Shown: positions 23,760 to 35,817, counted from the first letter of the stretch. The stretch is DNA of 64,000 nt from Magnolia sinica (GCF_029962835.1 NC_080584.1:76040862-76104861); one strand, 5' to 3'. The notes: generated from the sequence alone by a model not told the origin. Numbers and translations: made by a program.

Positions 23760-24170
23760 CGGAACTTGGGGTGCATCCCACCCACAATGATGTATAATGT
23801 CATATTCTAATGATTTATTGATTTTTCTTCGTTATTTAAGAGAAATAACAAAAGAAAATTGAGTAAGATGGAAAGCTCTAGTGGACCACACCACATAGCC
23901 GTGGTGATTAAATCCATCCATTGAAAATTTATAACGTTTTGTGTTAAGCAGATATTTGTTTCTTTTCCTTTCAATTAGGTCTGTGTAATCTTATGAACAT
24001 ATTAGATGGAAAATAAACAACAGGGCATCATTGTCCTACTGCTTTCTGTGATGTAGTCCAGTTGAACTTTAGATCTGTCATATTTTTTGGGTTATGCCCT
24101 GAAATGATCTCTTCAAATGGATGGACGGTGTAGATACATTTGGAGAGATGATTTTAGGCAATGACCCAGA
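23760..24170. repeat. Second GGCCCACC-family element copy
   Basis: It has the CCCACCCACAATGATGTATA end, the internal GTGGACCACACCACATAG / GTGATGTAGTCCAGTTGAAC pair and the ATGGATGGACGGTGTAGATA end. Similar in layout to the copy at 23205-23655 but more decayed. Confidence 0.5.
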
Positions 24171-24547
24171 AACTGATTTTGTTTCGTATGCTCTCCTCAG
24201 CCTTTAGGAAATTCACGATCGTCTCAATCCTGACAAATGGGACTATGATTTGGAAATTCAGGATGTTGCTGTTTCGCTTCCCACCTCTGACTTTTCACTT
24301 TAGATCTTTTTGTAACCATCATAAGTCCTTAGATTTTTCACTTTAAATCTTTTCCTAACCATCCATTCGTTAGGCCACCGATGGAAAGGCTGCAATTACC
24401 ATACCAAGGAATATTCCAGAACTAGTCCACCCAAGACGGAAAACAACATAATAGTGATCTGGATTGCCAAATCGATGGGCCCACTTGATAGAGTTTCGGG
24501 AATCGGATATCTTGTCACCTCTGCGCACAGATATTCCAGTGCTCCGG

Positions 24548-24800
24548 GTTGTGTGGGGCCCACAGAGATGTCCTGGAGAAATCCATTCCATCCATCTGTT
24601 TTTCAAGACCATAATAGTACATGAATCTAAACATCAGGCAGATCCAAAACTCATGCAGGCCATATCACACAAAACAGTTGGGATTGAATGCCTGGTGTGA
24701 CGGAAGATTTGTATCAGGATGATATTTGTGCCTACTGTTTATCTGAGTGGTAATAACCTTATGAACGGTTTGGATGGCATATAAACATCATGGTCAACTA
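24548..24800. repeat. Third GGCCCACC-family element copy
   Basis: GTGGGGCCCACAGAGATGTC at the left, ATCAGGCAGATCCAAAACTC inside, and TTTGGATGGCATATAAACAT near the right. A further half-copy follows at about 24850-24960. A short (TA)n tract lies at 24975-24992. Confidence 0.5.
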
Positions 24801-25264
24801 CAGGAACTTTTCAACTGTGGGCATTTCCGTTCCCCCTCTTTCGTTTGGTGTGACCCACTTGAGTATTTCATCTCCATGATTTTTATAATTATGTCCTATT
24901 ATTATTATTATTTTCAAAACAGATGGACGGAGTGGATTTATCACGGACATCTCCGTGAGCCCGAAAAAGCCCCATATATATATATATATATATTTGTACT
25001 CAGGTCACGGGCAATCCGCTTCCAAATGAGAAATTGACCGTACTCGCCTCGAAGTTTGGGCAAATTATCTAGAAAGCTACGTCATTCCATATATTTTAAG
25101 AAGGTCTCTGTGACATGCTTCCGAAAATTACTTGGACCAAAATGCCCTTGTCTTTGTTTCAGTAGATGTACGGTTTTCCAGGGAAGAAGAAGTTACGTCG
25201 TATTTAATGCCGAGAAAGTGATGTGTACAGAGCCCTGTTTTTGCACGTGGGTAAGGACCAAGCT

Positions 25265-26046
25265 CGTGGGGCCCACATTGATGTATGTGTATAATCCATG
25301 CCACCCATCCTTTTTGTCATGTCATTTTAACGTCTTGGGCCCAGATATCAGCCTAATCCAGAGCTCGTGTGGGCCACATAATAAAAAATAATAGGGACAA
25401 TGGAACCCACTATTGAAACTTTTTAGGCTCACTGTGATGTTTGTTAGAAGTGGACACTACCCAAGTCAGGACTTTTTTGGGCCCACGCAGAGCAGGCCGA
25501 TAAGGTGGACGGAATGGATCACCCCATTGTGGACCTTAAGCTATAGTACCAATGGTTTGGTAGAAAATGTCGTGAACATGTTCAAAACCACGGTCCATAC
25601 AATAAAACATGACAACCACGACCTATATAACATGGCAACTACAACCCATGCAAACCACGACCCAAATGGGCTCACATTGATGTATGTGTATAATCCATTC
25701 CATCCATTCTTTTTGTCATGTCATTTTAGGGCTAGGGCCCAAATATCAGCCCAATCTAGTGCTTTTATGGCCCACAAAATAGAAAATAATGGTGATTGTT
25801 GAAAGTTTCTAAACTCACTGTGATGTTTGTTAGAAGTGGACATTGCCCAAGTTAGGACTTTTTGGACCCACGCCAAGCTGGCCAATAAGGTGGATGAATC
25901 GGATCACCCCATTGTGAGCCTTAAACTATGGCACTAATGGTTTGGTAGAAAAGGAACTGAACACGTTGAAAACTATGATCCATACAACATGACAACCACG
26001 ACTCATATAACATGGCAACTACGACCCATGCAAACCACGACCTAAA
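25265..26046. repeat. 399-bp tandem duplication
   Basis: Two units begin CACATTGATGTATGTGTATA at 25274 and 25673, and a third truncated start lies at 26905. Both full units carry GTGATGTTTGTTAGAAGTGG, a GGATCACCCCATTGTG motif and end with CATGACAACCACGAC...CATGCAAACCACGAC. The end motif is the reverse complement of the minisatellite that follows. Confidence 0.75.
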
Positions 26047-26830
26047 TGGGCCGTAGTTATATGGATTGTAGTTGTCATGTTATATGGGTCTTAATTGTCC
26101 TGTTATATGGGTCTCAGTTGTATGGATCGCAGTTGTCCTATTATATGGGTCGTAGTTATCATATTATATGGGTTGCGGTCGCAGCTGTCCTATTATATGG
26201 GTCCTAGTTATCCTGTTATATGGGTCTCAGTTGTGTGGATCGCAGTTGTCCTGTTATATGGGTCGCAGTTATCCTGTTATATGGGTCACGGTCGTAGTTA
26301 TTCTATTATATGGGTCTTAGTTGTCTTATTATATGGGTCTTAGTTGTATATATCGCAGTTGTCTTATTATATGGGTCGCAGTTATCCTGTTATATGGGTC
26401 GCGGTCGTAGTTGTCCTGTTATATGGGTCTTAGTTGTCCTGTTATATGGGTCTCAATTGTATGGATCACAGTTGTCCTGTTATATGGGTTGTAGTTATCC
26501 TGTTATATGGGTCACAGCCGCAGTTGTCCTGTTATTTTGGGTCTTAGTTGCCCTATTATATGAGTCTCAGTTGTATGGATCGCAGTTGTCCTATTATATG
26601 GGTCGCAGTTATCCTATTATATGGGTCACGGTCGCGGTTGTCCTGTTATTTGGGTCTTAGTTGTCCTATTATATGGGTCTCAGTTGTATGGATCGCAATT
26701 ATCTTGTTATATGAGTCGTAATTATCCTATTATATGGGTTGCGGTCACAGTTGTCTTGTTATTCGGGTTGCACTTGTCTTGTTATATGGGTCATGGTTGT
26801 CATGGGTTGTGGTTATCATGTTATATATGG
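26047..26830. repeat. Minisatellite of GTTATATGGGTC units
   Basis: Roughly 25 to 30 units of 22-25 bp with the core CCTGTTATATGGGTC followed by TTAGTTGT, GCAGTTAT or CGGTCGTAGTTGT variants. Three open frames across it (encoding repeats such as LLYGSQLSCYMG) are repeat products. The unit is the reverse complement of the ends of the flanking 399-bp units. Confidence 0.85.
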
Positions 26831-26997
26831 CCCACAATGGGGCGATCTGATCCATTCACCTTATCGGCTAGCTTGCCGTGGGCCTAAAAGTTCTGACTTG
26901 GCCCCACATTGATGTATGTGTATAATCTATGCCGCTCATCCTTTTTGCCATGTCATTTTAGGGCTAAGGGCCAAATATCAGCTTGATCCAGTGAATA
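26831..26997. repeat. Inverted piece and third start of the 399-bp unit
   Basis: 26831-26900 is an inverted copy of the distal part of the 399-bp unit (CACAATGGGGCGATCTGATC, GGCCTAAAAGTTCTGACTTG). From 26905 the direct unit restarts (CACATTGATGTATGTGTATA) and stops at the truncated LTR at about 26998. Confidence 0.7.
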
Positions 26998-28961
26998 GAA
27001 CTAGAATTATAAGAAGATGAAATCTAAATCAAGTGAATATGAGGGAATAATGGTGAAATATTAATCTAAAACTTATAAATTCAAAGGTAGGAAACTAAGG
27101 TGCCAAGGATCCACTTGTAGAGATCAGGGAGATCTATGCTTGATTCATGAACTTAACTGGACTTTGAGTCCCATATTCATCCAGTTGGAAAATATATCAC
27201 TAAAACTCAATTTGAACTTCCTTTAATCTAGTTTTCAAGAGATGAGAGGTATGAGAATTAGAGTTGATTCCATCACAAAACCATGCCCATGAGACAAAGT
27301 AAACAACAGAATTAAACCAATCCACAACCGATCTGAAAGATGTATAAATGTTAGGAAGGATTCCATCATCCAACCATGTCCAAGGAGCAATGTTGAACAA
27401 CAGGGCTTCCTAACTTCACAATCAAAATAATGAAAAAGAAATACTCAAAGCCATTGTAGATCTATTGTAATTTAAGTCACAACAACCATTAAAAACTAAA
27501 GTAATTCCTTATAATAAAACTAGAATCAAAGTTAGTTCATAAACATGAACTATAGCTGTAGAAATCTACCCATCACGGCACACGCTTCACCTCTTAGACC
27601 TAGCTAAGTGGTTTTAGCCTGACATGATTAGGCGAGATCTCTCAAAAATTCATAAGAAAAACAATAAAAAAGAAAATTATAAACTCTCTCTCTTTCTCTC
27701 TCTTTCCAAACGTCCAAAGATAAGATGCAATGCTCTCTCTCTCTCTTCTCTTTCTTTTATAAGAGTGGTGAAGTCAGATAGTGAAATCCATACGCAGCAA
27801 GAGGCAGTGGAATAGCTGTTTGTGCACCGCAGCGCTCGTATTTAAAAGCTGCTGTGAAAGCTTTTTGTGCAGCCAAGATGACAGCATCCCAACTCCCACT
27901 TCCATTGCTTGTTTTCCAAAGAAACAATGTCCCCTGGGACATTTTGGGATGGCCTATACAACGGACAGTCCAGATCGGTCATCTGATCATTGCCATGGTC
28001 ATACAACGACCGCAAAAAAATGGAGAGCATCCAGACGCCGTTCGCTGTTGGAGTTGGTGGGGTCCACATACTTCAGTGTCTGAGAAATCCACTCCGTCCA
28101 TTCGTTTCTTCTCAAAAAACCGTTCTGAGATGGTTGGTTTTAGATTGTTGTTGACGCTGCCCACTTGATTGATCTTGCGGCAAATATTCTACCGTCTAGC
28201 ACATATGCAACCTCTTTCTGGCATTCTTCAGACCAAGAACCACCAGATCTTGGTCAGGAACCTCGTATGATTCGAATGGACGGATCGGATTGAGCTTATG
28301 GGTCCATATGGTTGCCCACAGAGATCGTGCGGAGGTCCCCTGTTCGTCTGTTCACAGCGGGATTTTGGATTCGAAACTAAGTTGGGTCAGCGCTTGCTGA
28401 CCGACTTAGTTGATTCGATGCACGGCGACTGTGGTCATGCACCATACGCATTCTCTTTCCAGTGGGGCCTACGATGATGCATCAAGGAAAATCCGTCCCG
28501 TCCATCCATTTCCTCAATTAATTTAAAGGGTTGAGACCAAGATTAAAGCATATCTAGGTATCAGGTGGGCCCTAAATCAGAGATTTATGGGCTGATCTGT
28601 CCTTTGGGTCACTTCCACAGGGATACAATGGGTGAAATTCGTCATGTACGGTTAATTTATGGTCCTCAGGCCAGATATCAAGTTTTGAACCATTTTGGGT
28701 GAATTTTAAGCCTCTTTAGTATGAAATACTTGATTTTCTCGAATCCCAAGCATGTAAATTCTTTGATCTCGGTTCCCTGGAGTCTGTCCCTTGCTTTGGT
28801 GATTCTTAAGCGTTAAATCCATACCTTTAGCATTATTTTCAGTCCACACTCATAAATTCACCTTGCAACACAAACACGATTAAAAGAGGACGTTAAACAG
28901 TATCATGTTCGCAAAATCAAGTAATAATTGGAGTCTAATATGCAATATTTGACCCTCAACA
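26998..28961 (-). mobile_element. 3' LTR of the Athila-like Gypsy element, end truncated
   Basis: On the minus strand it starts at 28961 with TGTTGAGGGTCAAATATTGC, the same start as the solo LTR at 17673, and runs to about 26998. Its last roughly 100 bp, present in the solo LTR, are missing where the GGGCCCAC repeat begins. A TATA-like TTATAAAAG lies near 27755 with a GA-rich (CT on plus) stretch after it. The element's internal region adjoins at 28962 and above. Confidence 0.85.
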
Positions 28962-30180
28962 CAATTCCCAACCAGCATTTTACTAGTCCCGAGCAAATTA
29001 TGCAAAAAATAGTTTAAGAAGCACGAGACCATTCCTATAACCCCGGGTGAATTTTGCAAAAGAATCTAGATACGAGAATTCTAAGATTCATGAATGTTAG
29101 GCATTACTTTCTCCTGGACTCAAGAGCACAGTAAACTTCATAAGCAAGTTTAAAGTATTAATCCGTTAATTAGAACAATTCTAGACATTGAGTTTCATGG
29201 GTGTATAGTGTAATCTCAGCTTATCAACATTAAGATTCACTTCTCTATGTCATGATATCATTGGTAACCAGCAAGAGCATTCATGACAACCAAAACCTAA
29301 ACCAAAACTTGTTTTACAAATCATCTTTTTCATCAACGGCTTTCATGCCGTGTCAACCTTGGGGAATCGAACATTCACCTATAGGGAGCAAACCTATGGG
29401 TGAAGACCATTCGCCTAACCCCTTTCTATAGGCAACTGTTGTTTAGTTGGGTATTTATTTCTTTTTCTTTATCTTCAATTCTTTTTTTTTTCTTTTTTCT
29501 TTTCCTTCTTATTGAGCATGATGGGAAAATTTCCCATGCTGGTTCCTTTTATGCTTAGTGATTACCAAGTTAATCCTTCATCAAACTAAAACCTTAATAT
29601 GTAAGCGAGATGTGATATGTGGAAACATGACTCAATCAATGTTTACGACTTTTAATCTTGTATTAATAATACGAACTTAACCGTAAAATCTAACAGCTAA
29701 CTAAAACCAAGAGTGTAAATCACCAACATTCTGTATCTTATAATTCTCAAATCGCGACTATTTTTCAAAATTACTTCACATTCACAAGAAATTCCCGAAA
29801 AATGTTAAAAAATTTCACAATTTTCACAAATTTTGCTCAAGACCGAAAAAATACTGATTATGTAACCTAATCTCCCACCCCCAAACTAAAATCTATATTG
29901 TCCTTAATGTAAAAGAAATAAGCACGCAATGTACATGAGACAACGAAGGTAAAGGGGAGTGATGGAAAGATAGTACCTAGATGAAGAAATCGAGAGGCTT
30001 TACCAAAGATATTAGCGTGAGAAGAATGAAACCAATAAAAGAAAATTATCCTAAAACAACTGGAAAGAAAACTAACCTAATGGCATAAAAACAATTAATC
30101 TAGAATGACAAAAGCAAACTACCCTAGTCCTATGAAAGCAGTAAATCTACATATACCTCCATCAGACTAGGAGATCAATC
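28962..30180 (-). other. 3' internal region of the Gypsy element, no gene
   Basis: About 1.2 kb between the end of pol and the 3' LTR. There is no open frame of note and no env-like ORF of the sort seen in some Athila members. On the minus strand GGTTGGGAATTG directly precedes the LTR. A pyrimidine-rich patch lies at 29455-29510 (plus). Confidence 0.6.
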
Positions 30181-30660
30181 CTAGTAAACAGGATTATTCA
30201 GAGGCATGGACATGTCCTTTGAATCAAATTTCTCGATAAATGACTTTAATCGATGTCCATTCACTTTAAACTCATTGCCATTGTCTGGATTCTGAATCTC
30301 GACAGTTCTATAAAGATAAACAATAATAACAGTGAAAGGACCAGTCCAACGAGATAAGAGCTTACCCGGAAAGAGATGTAACCGAGAATTGTACAAAAGG
30401 ACTTTCTGACCTGGCGTAAATGATTTTCGCAGAATGTGTTGGTCATGAAAAGCTTTCATCCTGTCATTGTAAATTCTCAAGTTCTTGTACGCATCATTCC
30501 GGATTTCTTCAAGTTCATTTAATTGAAGTTTGGGCAGCGAGCCAGCGTCGTCTAGATTGAAATTCAGATTTTTGATCACCTAATAGGATCTATGTTCCAA
30601 CTCCACAAGCAAGTGACAGGCTTTCCCATAGACGAAAAGGAGACATTCTAATAGGGGTCT
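30181..30660 (-). pseudogene. Gypsy integrase C-terminal region
   Basis: The minus-strand frame 30181-30579 reads [20 protein letters not shown], then [20 protein letters not shown] and [11 protein letters not shown]. SRWxGPF plus a VNGHRLK ending is the usual C-terminal module after the integrase core in plant non-chromovirus Gypsy elements. No chromodomain is visible, which fits Athila/Tat rather than Tekay/CRM. The link to the core is broken at about 30580-30710. Confidence 0.8.
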
Positions 30661-31500
30661 TAAATGTAGTACGATAAGCCCATAAAGCATCGATCAATCG
30701 AATTGATCAATTCTTACGGTCGGGGTTAACCATTTTTTCCAAGATATATTTGATTTCCCTATTGGAAATCTCAGCCTGCCCACTTGTTTGTGGGTGGTAT
30801 GAAGTGCTCACCTTATGAGAGATACCATATTTCTTCATTAAGCTCTCAAATGATCTATTACAAAAGTGTAAGCCCCCATCACTAATGATAGCTCGAGGCA
30901 TTCCGAATTGGAAAATGATTTTCTCTTTTAGGAATTTAATAACCACGCGATGGTCATTATTCCGACACGGAATCACTTTGACTCATTTAGTGACATAGTA
31001 TACAGCGAGCAAAATATATAGATTTAAAGATTGAGGGAATGGTCCCATAAAATCGATGCCCCAACAATCAAATGTCTCTATGATAAGAATGAGATTAAGG
31101 GCATCATATTTCGATTGGACAACGCTCCCAATTTCTGACAATTCTCACAAGTTTTGCAAAACTCATGAATGTCCCTAAACATAATGGGCCAGTAAAAGCC
31201 ACACTGTAGAATCTTGGTTGTGATTTTTTTAGCAGAAAAGTTACCACCACACGCTTGTGAACAACAGAAGGAGATGACACTCTGTTGCTCATTGTCTGAC
31301 ATACATCTCCTTAAGATTTGGTCTGGACAATATTTAAACAAATATGGATCATCATAGAAAAAGTTACGCACTTCGATGAAAAATTTCTTCTTATCTTGCG
31401 CAGTCCAATGTGTTGGCATGAAACCTGTGGAAGATAATTAGCTATATCAGCAAACCAAGGTGACTGAGATACTTTGAACAATTTTTCATCAGGGAACATG
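30661..31500 (-). pseudogene. Gypsy integrase (zinc-binding and catalytic core)
   Basis: From about 31420 down: QILRRCMSDNEQQSVISFCC and KILQCGFYWPIMFRDIHEF, CKTCENCQKLG, the HHCC zinc-binding domain. The two His positions in family members (CHSxxxGGHF) appear here as Cys and Asn, so the finger is probably lost. The core follows: WGIDFMGPFPQSLNLYILLA, then a TGA stop at 30983-30985 where the family has Trp (SKWVEAIPC), then [15 protein letters not shown] and [20 protein letters not shown]. The D, D, E positions can all be seen. It would insert the element's DNA copy; this copy is dead. Confidence 0.85.
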
Positions 31501-31539
31501 TCATTGATATGTGTCATCTCAACTAAATCAGAGGGATTA

Positions 31540-31993
31540 AGGCGGGAAAGGTGATCAGTACTCCATTTTTATCTTTAAAATCTAAATCAAATTCTTGGAG
31601 TATGAGGATCTATCTTATTAGGTGGGGCTTAGCATCATTCTTATACAGAAGATACTTAAGCGCCGCATGATCTGTGTAAATAATGATCTTGGATCCGATC
31701 AAATTGGACCTAAATTTTTCCAAAGCGAACACTGCGGCCAAGAGTTCCTTTTTGGTAGTCGAGTAGTTCACTTGGGCAGGATTTAGAGTCTTACTCGCAT
31801 AATAAATAATGTACGATTTCTTATCTTTTCTCTAACCTATAACCACCCCAAGCACATAATCAGACACGTCGCACATAAGTTCAAAAGGAATGCTCCAGTC
31901 AGGTGGCTATATGATAGGTGCACTGGTCAACATGCCTTTAAGCTTAGTGAAAGCTTCCTGACATGGCTCAGTCCACTCGTATGGTGCATCATT
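31540..31993 (-). pseudogene. Gypsy RNase H domain
   Basis: The minus strand reads PFELMCDVSDYVLGVVIG, stop, [38 protein letters not shown] and [14 protein letters not shown]. These are the Asp, Glu and Asp positions of the RNase H fold of Ty3/Gypsy pol. At least three stops interrupt it. It degrades the RNA strand during reverse transcription in intact relatives. Confidence 0.8.
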
Positions 31994-33299
31994 TTAAAGT
32001 AGATTATATAGAGGATGAGAGATGAGACTAAAGTTCTTTATGAATCTTCTGTAAAATTCGGCGTGTCCTAAGAAGGATCGCACGTCCCGTATGTTCTTGC
32101 GTGGAGGTAGGTTAGGGAAAAGATCGATTTTTGCCTTATCCACCTCGATTCCTTTAGACGAGATAGTATGTCCAAGGACAATTCCCTTATAAACCATGAA
32201 ATGACACTTCTCCCAATTAAGTACCAAGTTCTTTTCTTCACATCTTTTCAGCACACATTTAAGACTTTCTAAGCACTCGCTGAAAGATGGACCAAAGACT
32301 GAGAAATCGTCCATGAAGACCTCTAAATATTGCCCCACCATATAAGAAAAGATACTCATCATACATCGTTGAAAGGTGCCAGGGGCATTACATAGCCCGA
32401 ATGGCATCATTTGGTAAGCAAAGGTGTCGTAAGGACATATAAATGTAGTCTTTTCCTGATCTTCAAGGGCTATCTCTATCCGATTGTAGCCCGAATACCC
32501 ATCAAGGAAATAGTAATAGGAATGACCAACTAACATTTCTAAGATCTGATCAATGAAGGGTAAAGGAAAGTAGTCCTTCCTCGCGACGGTATTCAACTTC
32601 CTATAGTCAATGCATATTCTCCAACCGGTAGTAACTCTAGTTGTCATGAGTTCATTATTGGCATTAGATATGATGGTGATTCCGGACTTCTTAGGAACCA
32701 CCTGAGTTGGACTCACCCATTGACTATCAGATATAGGGTATATAATACCCACATCGAATAGTTTAAGAACCTCGACCTTAACCACTTCTTTTATATTTGG
32801 ATTTAATCTATGTTGTGATTGCCGAGAGGTCTTCGCATTATCCTCAAGATAAATGTGGTGAGTACAAATCGAGGGGTCAATTCCCTTGAGGTCTCCAATC
32901 GTCTATCCAAGGGCTCTCTTATGTTCAATGAGAATAGATATGAGCATACACTCTTGTTCTTTATAAAGGTGGGCAGAAATCACTACCGGGTATGTCTCAT
33001 CTTGAACTAAATATGCATATTTTCAATCAGAGGGCAAAGATTTTAAGTCAAGCTTCGGTGGCTTGAGGTTAGACGGTAGAGGCACTTCATCAATTTGGGA
33101 CAACTCTTCAAATTTTGGCCTCCACCGATTAACTTCAAGTACCGACGCAGCATCAAGCATGGCACACATCTCCTTAATCACGTCATCATCAAAATCATGA
33201 GAGTGGAGCCAAGCATGTCTCTAAAGGTCAGAGGATAAAGTCAAAGGTGTCCTATCTTCTACGAAAGTATCAATCATGTTAATGTCATGAAAATCGTCA
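31994..33299 (-). pseudogene. Gypsy reverse transcriptase
   Basis: The clean frame 31994-32785 contains GWRICIDYRKLNTVARKDYF, QMMPFGLCNAPGTFQRCMMS and EVFMDDFSVFG, in which FMDD is the catalytic YxDD-type box, then KIDLFPNLPPRKNIRDVRSF. Upstream (32786-33050) the same gene continues as SAHLYKEQECMLISILIEHK with two stops, then ICTHHIYLEDNAKTSRQSQH and LNPNIKEVVKVEV. The family is Athila-like Ty3/Gypsy. The catalytic aspartates are intact; inactivity comes from stops upstream and in RNase H. 33050-33299 is less clear linker. Confidence 0.9.
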
Positions 33300-33698
33300 T
33301 CATCCTTTAACCGTCTGCCTGTGTTGAAAAAGATATTCATTTCTAATATCATATTCCCTAAAGATACTTATGACACCATTCCTGCAATTGATAATTGCGT
33401 TTGAGGTGATAAGGAATGAGCAACCAAGAATGATGGGAATCTGTGTGCTCATGTTACCGATGAGTTTAGTATCCGGGATGATAAAATCTACAGGGTAGTA
33501 AAATCTATCGACCTGGACCAACAGATCCTCAATTATCCCTCTCGGTACACGAATAGAGTGATCAGCAAGTTGTAGTGACTATTTGTATACCGAGTAGGGA
33601 ATCAGATTGACACTCGCTCCTAAGTAAAGAAGTGCGTGCTCAATTCAATAGTTCCCGATTACACATGATATGGTTGGGCTACCAGTGTCCTTGAATTT
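33300..33698 (-). pseudogene. Gypsy aspartic protease
   Basis: The minus strand reads LLYLGASVNLIPYSVYK, stop, SLQLADHSIRVPRGIIEDLL, VQVDRFYYPVDFI and IPIILGCSFLITSNAIINC. Relatives have LxDLGASVNLLPYSVY, so the catalytic Asp is Tyr here, and a second stop precedes the motif. It would cut the Gag-Pol polyprotein. Both a lost active site and stops show it is dead. Confidence 0.85.
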
Positions 33699-34921
33699 CT
33701 ACGGTATATCTTGCTTTAGGATAACACTCACTTTCTCAGTCAAGAAGATTTTCTTTTGAATATTTTGTCGTCTTTTAGTCGTATATAAGTCTTTTAGAAA
33801 TTTGGCATATGAAGGTATTTGTTTCATGGCATCAAGTAGAGGAATGTTGATTTTCACTTGTTTCAACACCTCTAGAATATCCTGAGAGTTAAAAAGAGGT
33901 TTTGGTGCAACCAACTGTTGGGGAAATGGAACAACTGGCTTCCCTTGAGGTTCCGGTTCTAACTCTGGTGGGGCATGGCAAGATCCATCTTCTTTGTCCA
34001 CTTCTGGGTCCTTAGGCTTTTCAGCCCTAATTGAAATAGTTTTGTCAATGATCTTCCCACTTCTAAGAGTGGTGATGGATTTAGCTTGCTCCATGTAATT
34101 TGAAGAGCTTGGGTCGTTAACTTCATATTGTGGTTTAGGATTGGGAAGAGGTTGAGCTGGGAAGCTCCCCTTGTTCCCAATCGTATTTTCAACCTTAAGT
34201 CCTTGTATCACTTTTGTAAAGTCTTGAAAGGCTTGTAGCGTACCCTGATTGAAAAGCTCTTGCTTTTGAAAGTGTTTTAGAACTGAATCCTCTTGAGGTT
34301 TCTCTTGAATTGGAATTTGATTTAGGAAACCTTGAGGTGTAGCGGTTTGTCCATTCCTCCAACTGAAGTTTAGATGATTTCTCCAATCGGGATTATATAT
34401 GTTAGAGGTGGGCCCACTAAAAGGTCTTTGGTAATTGCTTACAACATTAGATTGCTCATTTAGTACCTCTTGAAAGGCAGATATAGTTGGGCAATTTTCA
34501 GTAGTGTTAATGTTGCAACCACAAATACTGCAAACAATTTCTTTAGTCTTATCCTTCTTTAATTCCATGGCCTCGAGTTTTCTAGTGAGATAAGCTATTT
34601 TAGCATTGATATCATCATCCTCTTTCAGGAGATACATTTCACCCCTTTCCTTAGAATGAGTCGGCCTAAACATAGTACTTGGTCTAGGAGAGATGTCCCA
34701 TGATTGTGTCTTCTCAACAAGCTTATCAAAGTAGTCCCACACCTCATCAACACCTTTATTCATAAAATCTCCATTGCATATCGTCTCGACTAATTGGCGT
34801 ATGGGAGATGTCATTCCATCATAGAAAAAGTTCATGATGCGCCACATTTTAAAACCATGTTGTGAGCATGAACTGACGAGATACTTGAACTGTTCCCAAA
34901 TTGGAAGAATGTTTCATCTTC
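33699..34921 (-). pseudogene. Gypsy gag, N-terminus removed by CACTA insertion
   Basis: The open frame 33699-34847 reads MWRIMNFFYDGMTSPIRQLV, EMYLLKEDDDINAKIAYLTR, CSICGCNINTTENCPTISAF, NYQRPFSGPTSNIYNPDWRN and HLNFSWRNGQ, the gag of Athila-like elements. The frame continues upstream through IWEQFKYLVSSCSQHGFK to a stop near 34915, and homology ends at 34921 where the CACTA terminus begins. The zinc-knuckle-like C-x2-C-x8-C stretch is present. The missing gag start and 5' LTR are predicted on the far side of the CACTA element, beyond the window. Confidence 0.9.
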
Positions 34922-35400
34922 CACTACCAAAAAAACGGGTAAAGGCTACGGATTTAATCCGTAGCCATAGACCTAAGGCTACGGATTAAGTCCGTAGCTA
35001 GTCCGTAACACGACCGTCGTCGTAGGTGCCATAACGATAGGTCTGGAACCTATGGCTACAGATTTAATCCGTAGCCATAGACCTATGGCTACGGATTAAA
35101 TCCGTAGCCTTTTCCCCTGTAGCAAAAAAAATAAACAGCTATAGATATTATTTGTAGCTGAAAGTCCGTAGCAATAAGCCAAAATTTAAAAGGCTATACC
35201 TATCTGATTATTGGCTACGGATTTAATCCGTAGCTATATTGTAAATAGCTATAGATATAATCCATAGCAATTATATCTGTAGCAAAAACTTCAAACAGCT
35301 ACGGATATTATTTGTAGCTGAAGGTCCGTAGCAATATGCCAAAATTAAAAAGGCTACACCTGTTTGACTAGTGGCTACGGTCAATATCCGTAGCTATTTT
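34922..35400. repeat. CACTA terminal and subterminal repeats
   Basis: At least seven palindromes of the form GGCTACGGATTTAATCCGTAGC occur, near 34944, 34975, 35052, 35083, 35211, 35299 and 35373, some as weaker AGCTATAGATAT variants. Each is self-complementary, as expected for binding sites of the CACTA DNA-binding protein. The pattern ends at about 35400. Confidence 0.8.
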
Positions 35401-35817
35401 GTACATTGAAAAATTAAATCACCTATTCATTCAATTACCACCTGTTCATTCAAATACCACCTGTACAATCATTCATTCATTCAATTACAATCCTTCATTC
35501 ATTCAATTACAATTACAATCCTACATTTAATTAATTACAATTACAATCAATTACAGTTACAAATACAATAATGCTGAAAATACAAATCTTTGGCTTCATT
35601 AGAGAAATGTGCTCGACTTCACTGAATTTCAGCAGCTTCGTATATTCCATCATCCTACAAACAGTCATGTCATTCATAAATTAGAATGCCCATTAGAGAA
35701 AAGAAAGACAGTAAAAGAAGTGCATCACATATAACCACTTTTTTTTTCTTAATGAATTAAAAAAAAAACTCAAAGAGGAATGAAATTGACATAAAAGAAA
35801 TGGTCTCACCATATGAT
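35401..35817 (-). other. Spacer with possible last CACTA exon
   Basis: CATTCATTCAATTACAA repeats fill 35410-35560. On the minus strand near 35655 a good acceptor (TTTGTAG|GATG) precedes a short open piece DDGIYEAAEIQ and a stop. It could be the last exon of a CACTA gene whose intron would then contain the satellite. Evidence is weak. Confidence 0.3.

Noticed and set aside
26095-26887. Three open frames across the GTTATATGGGTC minisatellite
   Set aside because: Translation of a tandem repeat; frames overlap and switch with unit length.
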